Below, piece after piece: positions 1 through 11,449 of a stretch of DNA of 64,000 nt (the stretch's first letter is position 1; each line of letters begins with the position of its first letter). The notes below the pieces were generated by a model. The model was not told the DNA's origin and did no database searches. It saw only the letters and a list, made by a program, of their open reading frames with translations. A program made the position numbers and the translations under genes. The DNA is from Brachybacterium massiliense (lineage in GTDB: Bacteria; Actinomycetota; Actinomycetes; Actinomycetales; Dermabacteraceae). The DNA lies in NCBI RefSeq assembly GCF_900184245.1, contig NZ_FXXB01000008.1:930001-994000 (forward strand). Direction: 5' to 3'.

Positions 1-1142
1 AGCAGGTCGGTGTTCAGCTCGGTGCCGCGGGCGCGGGCGAGCTCGGCCTCCTTCTCACGCACGATCGGCAGCACGTCCCGGCCGAAGGCCGCGACCTCCT
101 CGGTGAAGTGGAGGTAGCAGGTGAGCATGAGGTTCACGCCCACCTTCTTGTACTCGATGATGCGATCGGCGATCTCCTCGGGGGTGCCGATCAGGCGGGT
201 CTTGAAGCCGTCGTTGTACTGCACGAGGTCCTCGAAGGAGGAGTCGGCCCACATGCCCTTGCCGTCCTTGGTGGAGGCGCCGGCCTCCTGCACGGACTGG
301 CGGAAGCCCTCGACTGCGGGGCGGTGCGCCTTGGCGACGATCTCGCGCAGCGCCTCCTCGGCCTCCTGGCGGGACTCGCGGGCGATCACGAAGCCGTTCA
401 GGCCGAACTTCGGGGCGCGGCCCGCGGCGGAGGCGGAGGCGAGCACGCCGGCGACGTTCTCCTCATAGCCCTCGAGGGTGCGGCCGTTGGAGAAGTACCA
501 GTCGGCGACGCGGCCGGCGACGTCCTGGGCGGCGGTCGAGTTGCCGCCGAAGAAGATCTCCGGGTGCGGGCGGCCGGGCACGTCCACCGGCTTCGGGTTC
601 AGGGTGAAGTCGTCGATCGCGTAGTACTTCCCGTCCTGGGAGTACCCGTTCTCGGTGAGCAGGCCGCGCAGCGCGGAGATGAACTCCTCGGTGCGCACGT
701 AGCGCTCGTCGTGCTCGAGCCAGGGCAGGCCGAACTTCACGAACTCGTCCTTGAGCCAGCCGGAGACGATGTTCACCGCGGCGCGCCCCTCGGAAAGGTG
801 GTCGGCGGTGATCAGCCACTTGGCGAGCACGCCCGGGTGCCACATGCCGGGGTGGAAGGCGGCGATCACCTTCAGCCGCTCGGTCGCGCCCAGCAGCGCG
901 AGGGAGAAGGCGGAGGCCTCGTGCTGCTTGTCCGCGCCGTAGCTGGCGGCGTAGCGGGTCTGGGTCAGGGCGTACTCGAAGCCGGAGTTCTCGGCGATCT
1001 GGGCGAGGCGCTTGTTGTAGGGCAGCTGCCAGTCGGTGCGCTGCTCGATGGTGGAGACGACCAGGCCGCCGGAGACGTTCGGCACCCAGTACGCGAACTT
1101 CAGCGGGGTCTCGAAGGTCGAGCGGGGGACGGTGGGGGTCAT
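1..1142 (-). CDS. sfnG: SfnG-type FMNH2-dependent dimethylsulfone monooxygenase (3' end outside window)
   Basis: A luciferase-like flavin monooxygenase of at least 380 residues, cut by the left window edge. The N-terminal stretch FAYWVPNVSGGLVVS and the internal WHPGVLAKW and NIVSGWLKDEF segments are those I associate with SfnG, which uses reduced FMN to turn dimethylsulfone into methanesulfinate; SsuD-type alkanesulfonate monooxygenases start differently. The ATG at 1142 has a perfect AGGAGG six bases upstream. It is the last visible gene of a minus-strand run with a sulfonate-type ABC transporter, which supports a role in organosulfur scavenging. The flavin reductase partner is not in the window. 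Exact substrate (sulfone or sulfonate) is uncertain. Confidence 0.85.
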   Translation of the reverse strand, partial: MTPTVPRSTFETPLKFAYWVPNVSGGLVVSTIEQRTDWQLPYNKRLAQIAENSGFEYALTQTRYAASYGADKQHEASAFSLALLGATERLKVIAAFHPGMWHPGVLAKWLITADHLSEGRAAVNIVSGWLKDEFVKFGLPWLEHDERYVRTEEFISALRGLLTENGYSQDGKYYAIDDFTLNPKPVDVPGRPHPEIFFGGNSTAAQDVAGRVADWYFSNGRTLEGYEENVAGVLASASAAGRAPKFGLNGFVIARESRQEAEEALREIVAKAHRPAVEGFRQSVQEAGASTKDGKGMWADSSFEDLVQYNDGFKTRLIGTPEEIADRIIEYKKVGVNLMLTCYLHFTEEVAAFGRDVLPIVREKEAELARARGTELNTDL

Positions 1143-1166
1143 CGGTTCCTCCTGGGTAGGGGTCGT

Positions 1167-3221
1167 TCAGGCCTGCGGGGCGACCGCGGGGTCGTCGGCA
1201 GGAAGGGCGGTGAGGGCGGCGGCGACCGCGTCGACGGCCTCCGGGTTCTGCAGGGACGTGACATCCCCGAGCGGCCCGGGTGTGCGGCCGGCGCGGCGGT
1301 CGCGCTCGGCGTGGACGAGCTGTGCCAGCAGGCGGCGCATGATCTTGCCGGATCGGGTCTTGGGCAGGTCGGGCACCTCGATGACATGCCGGGGCTTGGC
1401 GATGGGGCCGATCTCGTGCGCCACCCGGGCCCGCAGCGCAGCCGGGTCCAGCTCCGCGGTCCCGCCGCTGGGCATGAGGAACACGGCCACGGCCTGGCCG
1501 GTGAGGGCGTCGTCCACGCCCGCCGCACCGGCCTCGGCGACGGTCGGGTCCGCGACCAGCGCGGATTCGATCTCGATCGTGGACAGGCGATGCCCGGAGA
1601 CGTTCACGACGTCGTCGAGGCGGCCGAGGATCCAGAAGCAGCCGTCGGCGTCGACCGTCGCGGAGTCCCCGGCGACGTAGAAGCCGCCGTGCTCGCCGCG
1701 TCCGGCGTGGTCGCGCCAGTAGGAGTCGCGGTAGCGCTCGGGATCGCCCCACACGGTGCGGGCCATCCCCGGCCAGGGCCGACGGGCCACGAGCGTGCCG
1801 GCCACACCGGCGGGCTGCTCGCGTCCCTGCTCGTCCACCACGGCCATGTCGATGCCGGGCAGCGGCACGGTCGCGGAGCCGGGCTTGAGGGTGGTCACCC
1901 CCGGCAGCGGCACGAGCATCGAAGCGCCCGTCTCGGATTGCCACCAGGTGTCGATGATCGGCAGCGCGTCGCGCCCGAAGGTGCGGCGGAACCACACCCA
2001 GGCCTCGGGGTTGATCGCCTCGCCCACGGTGCCGAGCAGCCGCAGCGTGGACAGGTCGTGCCCGCCGGGCAGCTCGCTGCCGAACCAGGACATGAAGGTG
2101 CGGATCAGGGTGGGGGCGGTGTAGTAGACGCTCACCCCGTAGCGCTCGATGATCTCGAGGTGCCGCTCACGGGTGGGCTCGCCCGGGGTGCCCTCGTAGA
2201 TGACCTGGGTGAGGCCGTTGGAGAGCGGGCCGTAGATCTCGTAGGTGTGGGCGGTGACCCAGGCGAGATCGGCGGTGCACCAGTGGACGTCCTCGGGCCG
2301 GGCGTCGAAGTGCGCCCAGTGGGACCAGGAGGCGTGGGTGAGGTATCCGCCGCTGGTGTGGACGAGGCCCTTGGGCTTTCCGGTGGTGCCGGAGGTGTAG
2401 ATGATGAACAGCGGATGCTCGGCGTCGAAGGCGCGCGCCTCGTGCTCCTCGCTCGCGGCGCCGACGCTCTCGTGCCACCACACGTCCCGGCCCTCGGTCC
2501 AGGCGATGTCCAGGCCCGTGCGGCGCACCACCAGCACGTGCTCGAGGTGCGGGAGGTCGCGGGCGGCCTCGTCGGCCGCGGACTTCACCTCCACCGCGGT
2601 GCCTCGACGGAACTGGCCGTCGGAGGTGACCAGCAGCTTCGCACGCGTGTCCTCGAGGCGGAAGCGCACCGCCTCGGCGCTGAACCCGCCGAACACCAGC
2701 GAGTGCACCGCACCGATCCGGGCGCAGGCGAGCGCGATCACGATCGTCTCGACCAGCACCGGCAGGTACACCACCACCCGGTCCCCGGGGACGATCCCGA
2801 GGTCCGTGAGTGCGTTGGCGGCCTGGTGGACGCGGCGCTGGAGGTCCTCGTAGGTCACCGATTCACGGTCCCCGGGCTCCCCCTCGAAGTGGAGGGCGAT
2901 CTTGCTGCCCTGGCCGGCGCGCACGTGGCGGTCCACGCAGTTCTCGGCGACGTTGAGCCTCCCGCCCACGAACCAGCGAGCTTCGGGGATGCTGAGCTCG
3001 CCGGTGGCGGGATCCGGGGTGGGCGGCTGCCACTCGAGGGCGGCGTGCCAGGGCTCGGCCCATTCCAGGCGCCGGGCGGCGTCCTCCCAGAAGCCGAGCG
3101 GATCGGCCTCTGCGGTGGCGTAGATGCTCGCGTCCACGTTCCAGTCCCCGGCGGGGGCGGGGTAGGTGCGCGACTCGATCAGCCGCGCCTCCTCGCGAGG
3201 GAGAGCCTCTGCAGTGCTCAT
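1167..3221 (-). CDS. AMP-forming acetyl-CoA synthetase-like acyl-CoA ligase
   Basis: A 684-residue ANL-superfamily ligase that should activate a short carboxylate with ATP to an acyl-adenylate and then the CoA thioester. The P-loop YTSGTTGKPKG lies near residue 273, and the C-terminal KTRSGKIMRR near 623 carries the lysine that is acetylated in Acs. Length and N-terminal region match acetate-CoA ligases. The ATG at 3221 overlaps the permease stop (ATGA) and has AGGAGG five bases upstream, so I prefer it to a GTG two codons earlier. Its place between a sulfonate-type transporter and SfnG suggests it handles the carbon left after desulfonation. That link is inferred, and propionate or another small acid is possible. 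Confidence 0.85.
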   Translation of the reverse strand: MSTAEALPREEARLIESRTYPAPAGDWNVDASIYATAEADPLGFWEDAARRLEWAEPWHAALEWQPPTPDPATGELSIPEARWFVGGRLNVAENCVDRHVRAGQGSKIALHFEGEPGDRESVTYEDLQRRVHQAANALTDLGIVPGDRVVVYLPVLVETIVIALACARIGAVHSLVFGGFSAEAVRFRLEDTRAKLLVTSDGQFRRGTAVEVKSAADEAARDLPHLEHVLVVRRTGLDIAWTEGRDVWWHESVGAASEEHEARAFDAEHPLFIIYTSGTTGKPKGLVHTSGGYLTHASWSHWAHFDARPEDVHWCTADLAWVTAHTYEIYGPLSNGLTQVIYEGTPGEPTRERHLEIIERYGVSVYYTAPTLIRTFMSWFGSELPGGHDLSTLRLLGTVGEAINPEAWVWFRRTFGRDALPIIDTWWQSETGASMLVPLPGVTTLKPGSATVPLPGIDMAVVDEQGREQPAGVAGTLVARRPWPGMARTVWGDPERYRDSYWRDHAGRGEHGGFYVAGDSATVDADGCFWILGRLDDVVNVSGHRLSTIEIESALVADPTVAEAGAAGVDDALTGQAVAVFLMPSGGTAELDPAALRARVAHEIGPIAKPRHVIEVPDLPKTRSGKIMRRLLAQLVHAERDRRAGRTPGPLGDVTSLQNPEAVDAVAAALTALPADDPAVAPQA

Positions 3222-4132
3222 GTCCACCTCCTCAGCAGCTTCTTCTCGGCGAGGCCCAGCAGGGCGTTGGTCAGGCTGCCCAGCAGGGCCAGCAGCACGA
3301 TGGCGAGCAGGATGCGGTCCACGCGGCCGTTCTGCTGCGAGTCGTTGAGGATGAAGCCCAGGCCCATCGAGGAGGCGATCAGCTCGGCGGCGACCAGGAA
3401 CAGCCAGGCCTGGGCGAGCGCGAGGCGCAGCCCGGAGACCACCGAGGGCACCACGGCGGGCAGCTGGATGGTGCGGAAGAGCGACCAGCCGCGCAGGCCG
3501 AAGCAGCGCCCGGCCTCGACCAGGTGCGGGTCGATGTGCCGCAGGGCCGCGGCGACGGTGGTGAACACCGGGAAGAACGCACCGATCGCGATCAGCGTGA
3601 TCTTGGATTCCTCACCGATCTGCAGCCACAGGATCAGCAGCGGCACCCAGGCCAGCGAGGGCACGGCCCGCAGCGCGGCCAGGGTGGGGTTCAGCAGCGC
3701 GTCCCCGGCGCGGGAGAGGCCCACCACCGCGGCGACGGCCAGGCCCACCACGGAGCCGATCGCGAAACCGATCAGCACGCGCTGCACGGAGATCGCGATA
3801 TGCCGGCCCAGCTCGCCGCGCTCGACCAGCTCGGCGGCGGCCTGCAGCACGGTCAGCGGGCCGGGCAGGCGGTAGGCGGGCACCACTCCGGTCGCGGTCA
3901 CCGCCTGCCAGGCGGCGAGGATCAGCAGCGGCAGCACCGCGCCGGCGGCCAGGCGCACCCCGGTGCGGTCCCAGAACGCCGCGCGGCGGCCGACGGCGGG
4001 GGCTGCGCCCCCGGCACCCGACGGGTCGGTCGCGCCCGACGGGTCGGTGACGCCCGTCGGGCCTGCCCCCGTCGGGCCTGCGCCCGTCGCGCCGGTCGGG
4101 GCGGGCAGCGGGGTCTCGGTCGAGGCGCTCAC
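3218..4132 (-). CDS. ssuC: ABC transporter permease, sulfonate/nitrate/taurine family (SsuC-like)
   Basis: A 304-residue inner-membrane permease with about six hydrophobic segments. The segment EAGRCFGLRGWSLFRTIQLP matches the cytoplasmic loop that docks on the ATPase in SsuC/TauC/NrtB proteins. The first 50 residues are a low-complexity Gly/Pro/Thr/Ala run (TGAGPTG and TDPSGA units) with no transmembrane character, encoded by repetitive DNA and probably an unstructured cytoplasmic tail. Start GTG at 4132 overlaps the stop of the binding-protein gene (GTGA); its own stop overlaps the ligase start. Substrate cannot be read from sequence; SfnG next door favours organosulfur compounds. Confidence 0.85.
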   Translation of the reverse strand: MSASTETPLPAPTGATGAGPTGAGPTGVTDPSGATDPSGAGGAAPAVGRRAAFWDRTGVRLAAGAVLPLLILAAWQAVTATGVVPAYRLPGPLTVLQAAAELVERGELGRHIAISVQRVLIGFAIGSVVGLAVAAVVGLSRAGDALLNPTLAALRAVPSLAWVPLLILWLQIGEESKITLIAIGAFFPVFTTVAAALRHIDPHLVEAGRCFGLRGWSLFRTIQLPAVVPSVVSGLRLALAQAWLFLVAAELIASSMGLGFILNDSQQNGRVDRILLAIVLLALLGSLTNALLGLAEKKLLRRWT

Positions 4133-4972
4133 TGCGCCTCCACCGCGGCGAGCGCGAAGGCGTCGTGGATGATCTCGGCGCGGGCCTTCTCGACCGCCTC
4201 GGCCCCGCCCTGCACGTCCCCGGAGTCGGAGAGCATCGGGGAGATCGCCTCGAGCACCGCGAGCTGGTCCTCGCCGGGCACGCCGGAGACGTCGAGGTTG
4301 GAGCGCTCGGTGATCACGGTGCTCGCGACCGCGAGGTCGATCCCGGCGGCGTCGGCGAGCAGCTGGGCGGTCTCCTCGAGATTCGCCAGCGCCCAGGTGC
4401 GGGCCTGCTCGTAGGCGTCGACGACCACCTGGGCGACGTCCGCGTGGTTCTCGATGAAGTCCTCGGTGGCGTTGAGGAAGCCGTAGGTGTTGAAGTCGAC
4501 GTTGCGGTACACCAGCTGCGCACCGGACTCGACCTCGGCCGCGGCCATGATCGGGTCCAGCCCCGACCATGCCTCGACGCTGCCGCCCTCGAGGGCGGAG
4601 CGGCCGTCGGCGTGCTGGAGCGGCTGGAGTTCGACGTCGGCGATGCTCAGATCGGCCTCGGCGAGGGCCTGGACCAGGAAGAAGTACGGGTCGGTGCCGG
4701 GGGTCGCGGCGACGGCGCGGCCCGCGAGGTCAGCGGGGCCGGTGATGTCGCTGCCCTCGCCCACCACGAGCGCGGACCACTCGGGCTGGGAGTAGATGTC
4801 GATGACCTTGATCGGGGAGCTGTTGGCGCGGGCCAGCAGCGCGGCGGAGCCCGCGGTCGAGGCGATGTCCGCCGAGCCCGAGCGCAGGAACTCGTTGGCC
4901 TTGTTGGAGCCGGCAGACTGCACCCACTCCACGGTCACGGAGTCGCCGAGCGCGGTCTCGATCAGCTTCTGG

Positions 4973-6046
<1,074 letters not shown>

Positions 6047-6110
6047 GACGGCGCGGACGGAACCGACGCCAGAATCGCGTCATAAGCCGTCATAGTCACC
6101 GCCCGAAGAT
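6047..6110 (-). promoter_or_regulatory. Upstream region of the sulfur operon with a repeated TATGACG motif
   Basis: On the minus strand TATGACG occurs twice ten bases apart just before ssuB. This may be a regulator site or a -10-like element for the operon. No convincing -35 box was found, so this is a weak call. Confidence 0.25.
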
Positions 6111-6156
6111 GACGAGCGGACGACAGCGTGCGAAGCAGGTCACATGCCGGGGACTC

Positions 6157-7137
6157 TCAGGCCGGCGGCAGCTCGCCCTCGAGGATGCTCAGCACGTCCG
6201 CCTCGCGGAAGCCGAGCGAGCGGTTCAGGGCGAGCATGGGGGCGTTGTCGAGGGCGGTGTAGGTCTGGATCCAGCGGGCGCGCGCGAGCTCGGGCACACC
6301 CGCGAGGTTCTCGAGGTTCGCGAGCTTGAGGGCCCGGCCGATGCCGCGGCCGCGGTGGGCGCGGTCCACGAGGGTGTCGTCCTGCGTGATGATCTCGGGG
6401 TCGTGGCGGCTGACCAGGATCTCGGTGTACCCCACCGCGAGGCCCGCGTCATAGGCGAGGGCGCGCACGAGGGTCCAGCCCTGTGCGTCCATGCGCCGCT
6501 CGGTGCGTCGGAGCGCCTCGACGTCGCTGCGCGGTGCGGGCCGGGTGAGGTCCCCCATCGGTACGTCGGCCTCCATCTGTGTGTTCAGCCGCGCCCAGTC
6601 CTCGAGCAGCTCCTCGGGGCAGGCGCCCCGCCAGGTGCGCACGGTGATGCCAGGCCCCGCAGCCGACGGGGCGGGGTGCGCAGCGGCCGGGTCGAGCGGC
6701 AGGTCCCGCAGCATCCGGTGCTCCTGGTTCCCGAGCCGCAGGCCCTGCGCGAGGGAGAAGGCCACACCGGCCTCGCTGTAGGTCTCGGCCTGGACGATCT
6801 CGGCATGCCCGGCGAGCGCCTCGCGCACGGCGGCGGCGAGCGCCGTGCCCACGCCGCGGCGCCGGTGCGCCGGGAGCACGGAGATCTCGACCTCGGCGGG
6901 GTCTCCGGGATCGACCTCGGCGCCGGCCGCGCCGACCCTCTCCCCGTCGATGCTCGCCACCAGCAGCACCGAGCGCCGTGCGGGCTTCGGATCGGCGAAG
7001 CGGGCGAGAGTGGTCTCGTCGCTCGCCCACCAGGCGGCCTCGCGCCCGGCGTTGAACCCCTCTCCGAGCAGGGTGTTCCAGGCGAGCAGGGCCTCGCGGT
7101 CGGTGGGGTCCACGGGCGTGATCCGGACTGTGCTCAT
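6157..7137 (-). CDS. Tandem GNAT-family N-acetyltransferase
   Basis: A 326-residue protein made of two GNAT domains. The first has the acetyl-CoA loop RRRGVGTAL near residue 95, the second has RGRGIGRALK near residue 263, followed by YTALDNAPMLALNRSLGF, a classic GNAT motif B. Two-domain GNATs include mycothiol synthase MshD, but the linkers here do not look like MshD and no mycothiol gene is adjacent. Substrate unknown. It is on the same strand as the ssu operon but separated from it by 110 bp, so it is probably transcribed independently. Confidence 0.75.
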   Translation of the reverse strand: MSTVRITPVDPTDREALLAWNTLLGEGFNAGREAAWWASDETTLARFADPKPARRSVLLVASIDGERVGAAGAEVDPGDPAEVEISVLPAHRRRGVGTALAAAVREALAGHAEIVQAETYSEAGVAFSLAQGLRLGNQEHRMLRDLPLDPAAAHPAPSAAGPGITVRTWRGACPEELLEDWARLNTQMEADVPMGDLTRPAPRSDVEALRRTERRMDAQGWTLVRALAYDAGLAVGYTEILVSRHDPEIITQDDTLVDRAHRGRGIGRALKLANLENLAGVPELARARWIQTYTALDNAPMLALNRSLGFREADVLSILEGELPPA

Positions 7138-7321
7138 CGCGCCATCCCATCATGGCGAGGCCTCAGCGCCCCAGCGATTATCCGGCCGGCTCCCGCACGG
7201 GGCCGCGTGCGCTCGAGAGAACTCGACAGAAGGAGAGAGCTCAGCGCCCCAGGCGGTGCTCGAGGGAGGCCTTCACGCCGCTCCACTCGCGGGCACGCCG
7301 CGCCCGCACCGGCCGGCGGTC

Positions 7322-7860
7322 GTGGCCCCGGACCCCTCCGCGCTGCAGCTGGTGTACCAGAACCCGCTCGCAGCGCTCGACCCGCGATGGAAGGTGGTGG
7401 ACCTGGTCGCCGAGCCGCTGCGGATCGCCGGGACCGGTCGCGCCGCCGCCCGCGCCCGGGCCCTCGAGCTGCTGGCACGGATGGGGATCGACGAGGCGGC
7501 CGCCGCGCGGCGGATCGGCCGGCTCTCGGGCGGGCAGCGTCAGCGCGTCGCGATCGCGCGGGCGCTGATCCTCTCCCCCTCCACGCTGGTGCTCGACGAG
7601 CCCACCTCCGCTCTCGATGTCACCGTGCAGGCGCGGATCATCGACCTGCTGTTCACGCTCCGTGAGAGCGATCCGGCGCTGACCATGGTGTTCATCTCGC
7701 ATGATCTGAGCCTGGTGCGGCAGATCAGCGACTCGGTGACCGTGTTGCAGCGGGGCCGGGTGGTGGATCAGGGGCCCGCCGAGCAGGTCTTCGCCGCGCC
7801 CAACTCCCCGTACACGCGCGGGCTGATCGAGGCGATCCCGCGGGCGGCAGGTGCCGGGTG
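7322..7860 (+). pseudogene. Remnant of an oligopeptide/dipeptide ABC transporter ATPase (OppF/DppF-like)
   Basis: The translated frame begins at the Q-loop (LQLVYQNPLAALDPR) and continues through the signature [15 protein letters not shown], Walker [13 protein letters not shown], switch VFISHDLSLVRQ and the C-terminal YTRGLIEAIP of OppF proteins. The Walker A half of the domain is missing: upstream bases do not encode it in any frame, and there is no suitable start codon. The frame also lacks its own stop and runs on antisense to the glycosyltransferase gene. About 180 of roughly 270 core residues remain, so I read it as the leftover of a deleted transporter operon. Confidence 0.75.
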
Positions 7861-7888
7861 GGGAGCGCCGGCCGGAGGGGGTGCCGGG

Positions 7889-9022
7889 TCAGCGCCCGGC
7901 GCCCGCCCGGTGCTTCTCGATCGCCATCTCGTAGTAGCGCAGCAGATCGTCCGAGGCGTTCTCCCAGGAGAACTTCTCCGCCTCGGCCCGTGCCTCGGCA
8001 CGGATCGCGGCGCGCCGCTGCGGATCCGCGAGCCGATTCAGCGCCGCATCCAGGGTCGAGTCATCACCCGAATCCCACAGCAGCCCGTTGACCCCGTCGG
8101 TGACCTGCTCCATCGTCGGCCCCGAGCGGGCCGCGACCACCGGGAGCCCGGAGGCCATCCCCTCGAGGATCACCAGGCCGAGGGTCTCGGTGACGGAGGG
8201 GAAGATGAACCCGTCGGCGCTCGCGAAGGCGCTCGCGAGCTCCTCGCCCTGCATGAAGCCGGGGAACAGGGTCGAGGTGCCGGCGAACATCTGCTCCAGC
8301 TCGCGCCGGAACGGGCCGTCGCCCACGATCGCGAGGGCCACGTCGTCACGCCGCTGCATCAGCGGGCGCAGGCGGTGGATCTCCTTCTCCGCGGCGAGGC
8401 GCCCCACGAACACCAGCAGCTTCTTCTCCGGATGCCCCTCGGTGAGGCGCTCGCGCATCTGGGCGGAGGCGAAGTCCGGATGGAAGGCCTTCGTGTCCAC
8501 GCCGCGCCGCACCACGTGGAGGTCCTCGATGCCCTGGGAGGCGAGCTCGGCGCGCATCGTCTCGGAGGTGGCGATGTTGATGTCGGCCAGGGCATGGTTG
8601 CGCCGGATCTGCCACCACACCGGGCGCTTGCCCCACGACCACGCCCTGTACAGGTCCAGGTAGCGGGGGATGTGGGTGTGATAGCTCGCGACCAGCGGGA
8701 TCCGCTGGCGGTGCGCGGCGAACGCCCCCGAGGAGGCCAGCAGCAGCGGCTGCGCGGCATGGACCACGTCCGGGTGGAAGCCGCGGATGATGCCGTCCAC
8801 GGTGGGGTTGGGCAGCGTGAAGCGCCGATGCTTGTAGAACGGCAGGGTCACGGGCCTGACCCCCACCACCCGCGCGCCGTGATGCTCGGTCACGCCGAGC
8901 TCCGGAGCGATGACCATGACCTCGTGGCCGAGATCCCTGAACCGTTCGACGGCGTGGCGCAGGCGCGTCACCACGCCGTCGACGGAGGGCAGGAAGGTCT
9001 CCGTGACGATCGCGATCTTCAC
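7889..9022 (-). CDS. GT4 glycosyltransferase, probable sulfoquinovosyltransferase (SqdX-like)
   Basis: A 377-residue GT-B retaining glycosyltransferase of family GT4. The N-terminus IAIVTETFLPSVDGVVTRL matches both SqdX and the MgtA/PimB type. The C-terminal donor site is seen as FPSVTETLGLVILEGMASG, with the conserved E-x7-E. It lies ten bases downstream of a UDP-sulfoquinovose synthase gene and is surely co-transcribed, so the likely reaction is transfer of sulfoquinovose to diacylglycerol to make sulfolipid. Without that neighbour it could equally be read as a mannosyltransferase acting on glycolipids. Confidence 0.75.
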   Translation of the reverse strand: MKIAIVTETFLPSVDGVVTRLRHAVERFRDLGHEVMVIAPELGVTEHHGARVVGVRPVTLPFYKHRRFTLPNPTVDGIIRGFHPDVVHAAQPLLLASSGAFAAHRQRIPLVASYHTHIPRYLDLYRAWSWGKRPVWWQIRRNHALADINIATSETMRAELASQGIEDLHVVRRGVDTKAFHPDFASAQMRERLTEGHPEKKLLVFVGRLAAEKEIHRLRPLMQRRDDVALAIVGDGPFRRELEQMFAGTSTLFPGFMQGEELASAFASADGFIFPSVTETLGLVILEGMASGLPVVAARSGPTMEQVTDGVNGLLWDSGDDSTLDAALNRLADPQRRAAIRAEARAEAEKFSWENASDDLLRYYEMAIEKHRAGAGR

Positions 9023-9032
9023 GGGGTGGCGG

Positions 9033-10196
<1,164 letters not shown>

Positions 10197-10327
10197 TCAA
10201 GTCGAGGGCCGGCGTGCGAGGTACAGCGCAGCCGGATTGTGCACGTTCTTGTCAGCTCTTAACGTAGTGCAGGTCGGACAGCCCTCAAAGACGGGCGGAC
10301 CCGGCCTGAACTGCGGAGGAACGGACC

Positions 10328-11302
10328 ATGAACAACGCTGACGGCGAGGGCTCGACAGGCCGCTCCCCCGGGTCGGATTCCACTGTAGCCCGCGTCTCCG
10401 ACGCGATGCTGGATGGTTCGGCGTCCGCCGCGGACGGCCTCTCGTGCGCGCCCCGCCCGCTGCCGGACACCACCCGCCGGGTGCTGGTGATGGCGATCGT
10501 CAACCGCACCCTCGACTCCTTCTTCGACGAGGGCCGCACCTGGGGCCTCGAGGCAGCGGTCGCCGCCGGACTCGACGCAGGCCGGGCAGGCGCGGACCTG
10601 ATCGACGTGGGCGGGGTGAAGTTCGCGCCCGGCGACCCGCTTCCCGCGCACGAGGAGGCCGAGCGCGTGGTCCCCGTGATCGCCGCACTGCGCCGCGAGC
10701 TGCCCGCGCACGTGCTGCTCTCGGTGGACACCTTCCACGCCTCCGTCGCCGAGGCCGCGATCGACGCCGGCGCGGACCTGATCAACGACACCACCGGACT
10801 CTCGGACCCGCAGATGGCGGAGACGGTCGCGAAGACCGGGGCCTCGCTCGTGATCACCCATTCCGCGGCCAGGCCCCGCGAGCCGCTGCCCCGCCCGCAG
10901 TACAGAGATGTGGTCGCCGAGGTGCGCAACTTCCTCGGCGAGCGCCTCGAGCGGGCCCTCGCCGCGGGCATCCCGCGCGAGCGGATCGTGCTGGATCCGG
11001 GGCCGGACCTGAACAAGTCCACCGTGCAGACCCTCGAGCTGCTGCGCGGGTTCGAGCAGTACGCCTCCTTCGGCCTGCCGCTTCTCGCGGCGCTGTCGCG
11101 CAAGGACTTCGTGGGAGAGTCGCTGGGCCTGCCCAAGGAGGAGCGCCTCGAGGGCTCGCTCGCCGCGGCGGCCTGGACCATCCAGCACGGCGCGCGCCTG
11201 CTACGAGTGCACGACGTCGCCTCCACGGTGCGCCTGGTGCGCATGCTCGAGGTGCTCGCCGGCTGGCGCGACCCCGCAGGCCCCCTGGTCCACAACGCCT
11301 GA
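10328..11302 (+). CDS. folP2: FolP2-like dihydropteroate synthase paralogue
   Basis: A 324-residue TIM-barrel protein of the dihydropteroate synthase family with a 50-residue Ser/Asp-rich N-terminal extension. It departs from catalytic DHPS at key sites: the usual NVTPDSFSDGG loop reads VNRTLDSFFDEG, and the GGESTRPG loop that binds pABA and sulfonamides reads GGVKFAPGD. Both changes resemble mycobacterial FolP2, which was reported to lack DHPS activity; the role of that paralogue is unknown. SVDTF, NDTTGL and LDPGPDLNKS are kept. It diverges from sqdB across 146 bp. I would not assign it to folate synthesis. Confidence 0.75.
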   Translation: MNNADGEGSTGRSPGSDSTVARVSDAMLDGSASAADGLSCAPRPLPDTTRRVLVMAIVNRTLDSFFDEGRTWGLEAAVAAGLDAGRAGADLIDVGGVKFAPGDPLPAHEEAERVVPVIAALRRELPAHVLLSVDTFHASVAEAAIDAGADLINDTTGLSDPQMAETVAKTGASLVITHSAARPREPLPRPQYRDVVAEVRNFLGERLERALAAGIPRERIVLDPGPDLNKSTVQTLELLRGFEQYASFGLPLLAALSRKDFVGESLGLPKEERLEGSLAAAAWTIQHGARLLRVHDVASTVRLVRMLEVLAGWRDPAGPLVHNA

Positions 11303-11379
11303 CGGCACCGCCCGGCGGGGTCCCCTGACCACGGCCGCGCTCAGTCCGCCACGCCCTCCATCCGGCCACGCCCCGATAA

Positions 11380-11411
11380 GTACCGCTGAGGTGGAACCTT
11401 TTGGCTCGTGG
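11380..11411 (+). repeat. Copy A of a 32-bp interspersed repeat
   Basis: It contains TGGAACCTTTTGGCTCGTGG and matches copy B (12002-12033) at 29 of 32 bases, the three differences all being transitions. It lies between the convergent folP2 and DUF3817 genes. Confidence 0.7.
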
Positions 11412-11449
11412 CCAGCGGCACTGCACGGGCCGTGGCCGGTGCGCCTGGT

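Noticed and set aside
108-3875. Very long plus-strand open frame across the sulfur operon
   Set aside because: Its product is almost pure Gly/Val/Leu/Arg/Asp, and it is antisense to well-conserved genes; long antisense frames are expected at this GC content. Similar frames over 4165-5373, 16610-17866, 18241-19566, 20930-23467, 31433-33679 and 54870-56510 were dropped for the same reason.
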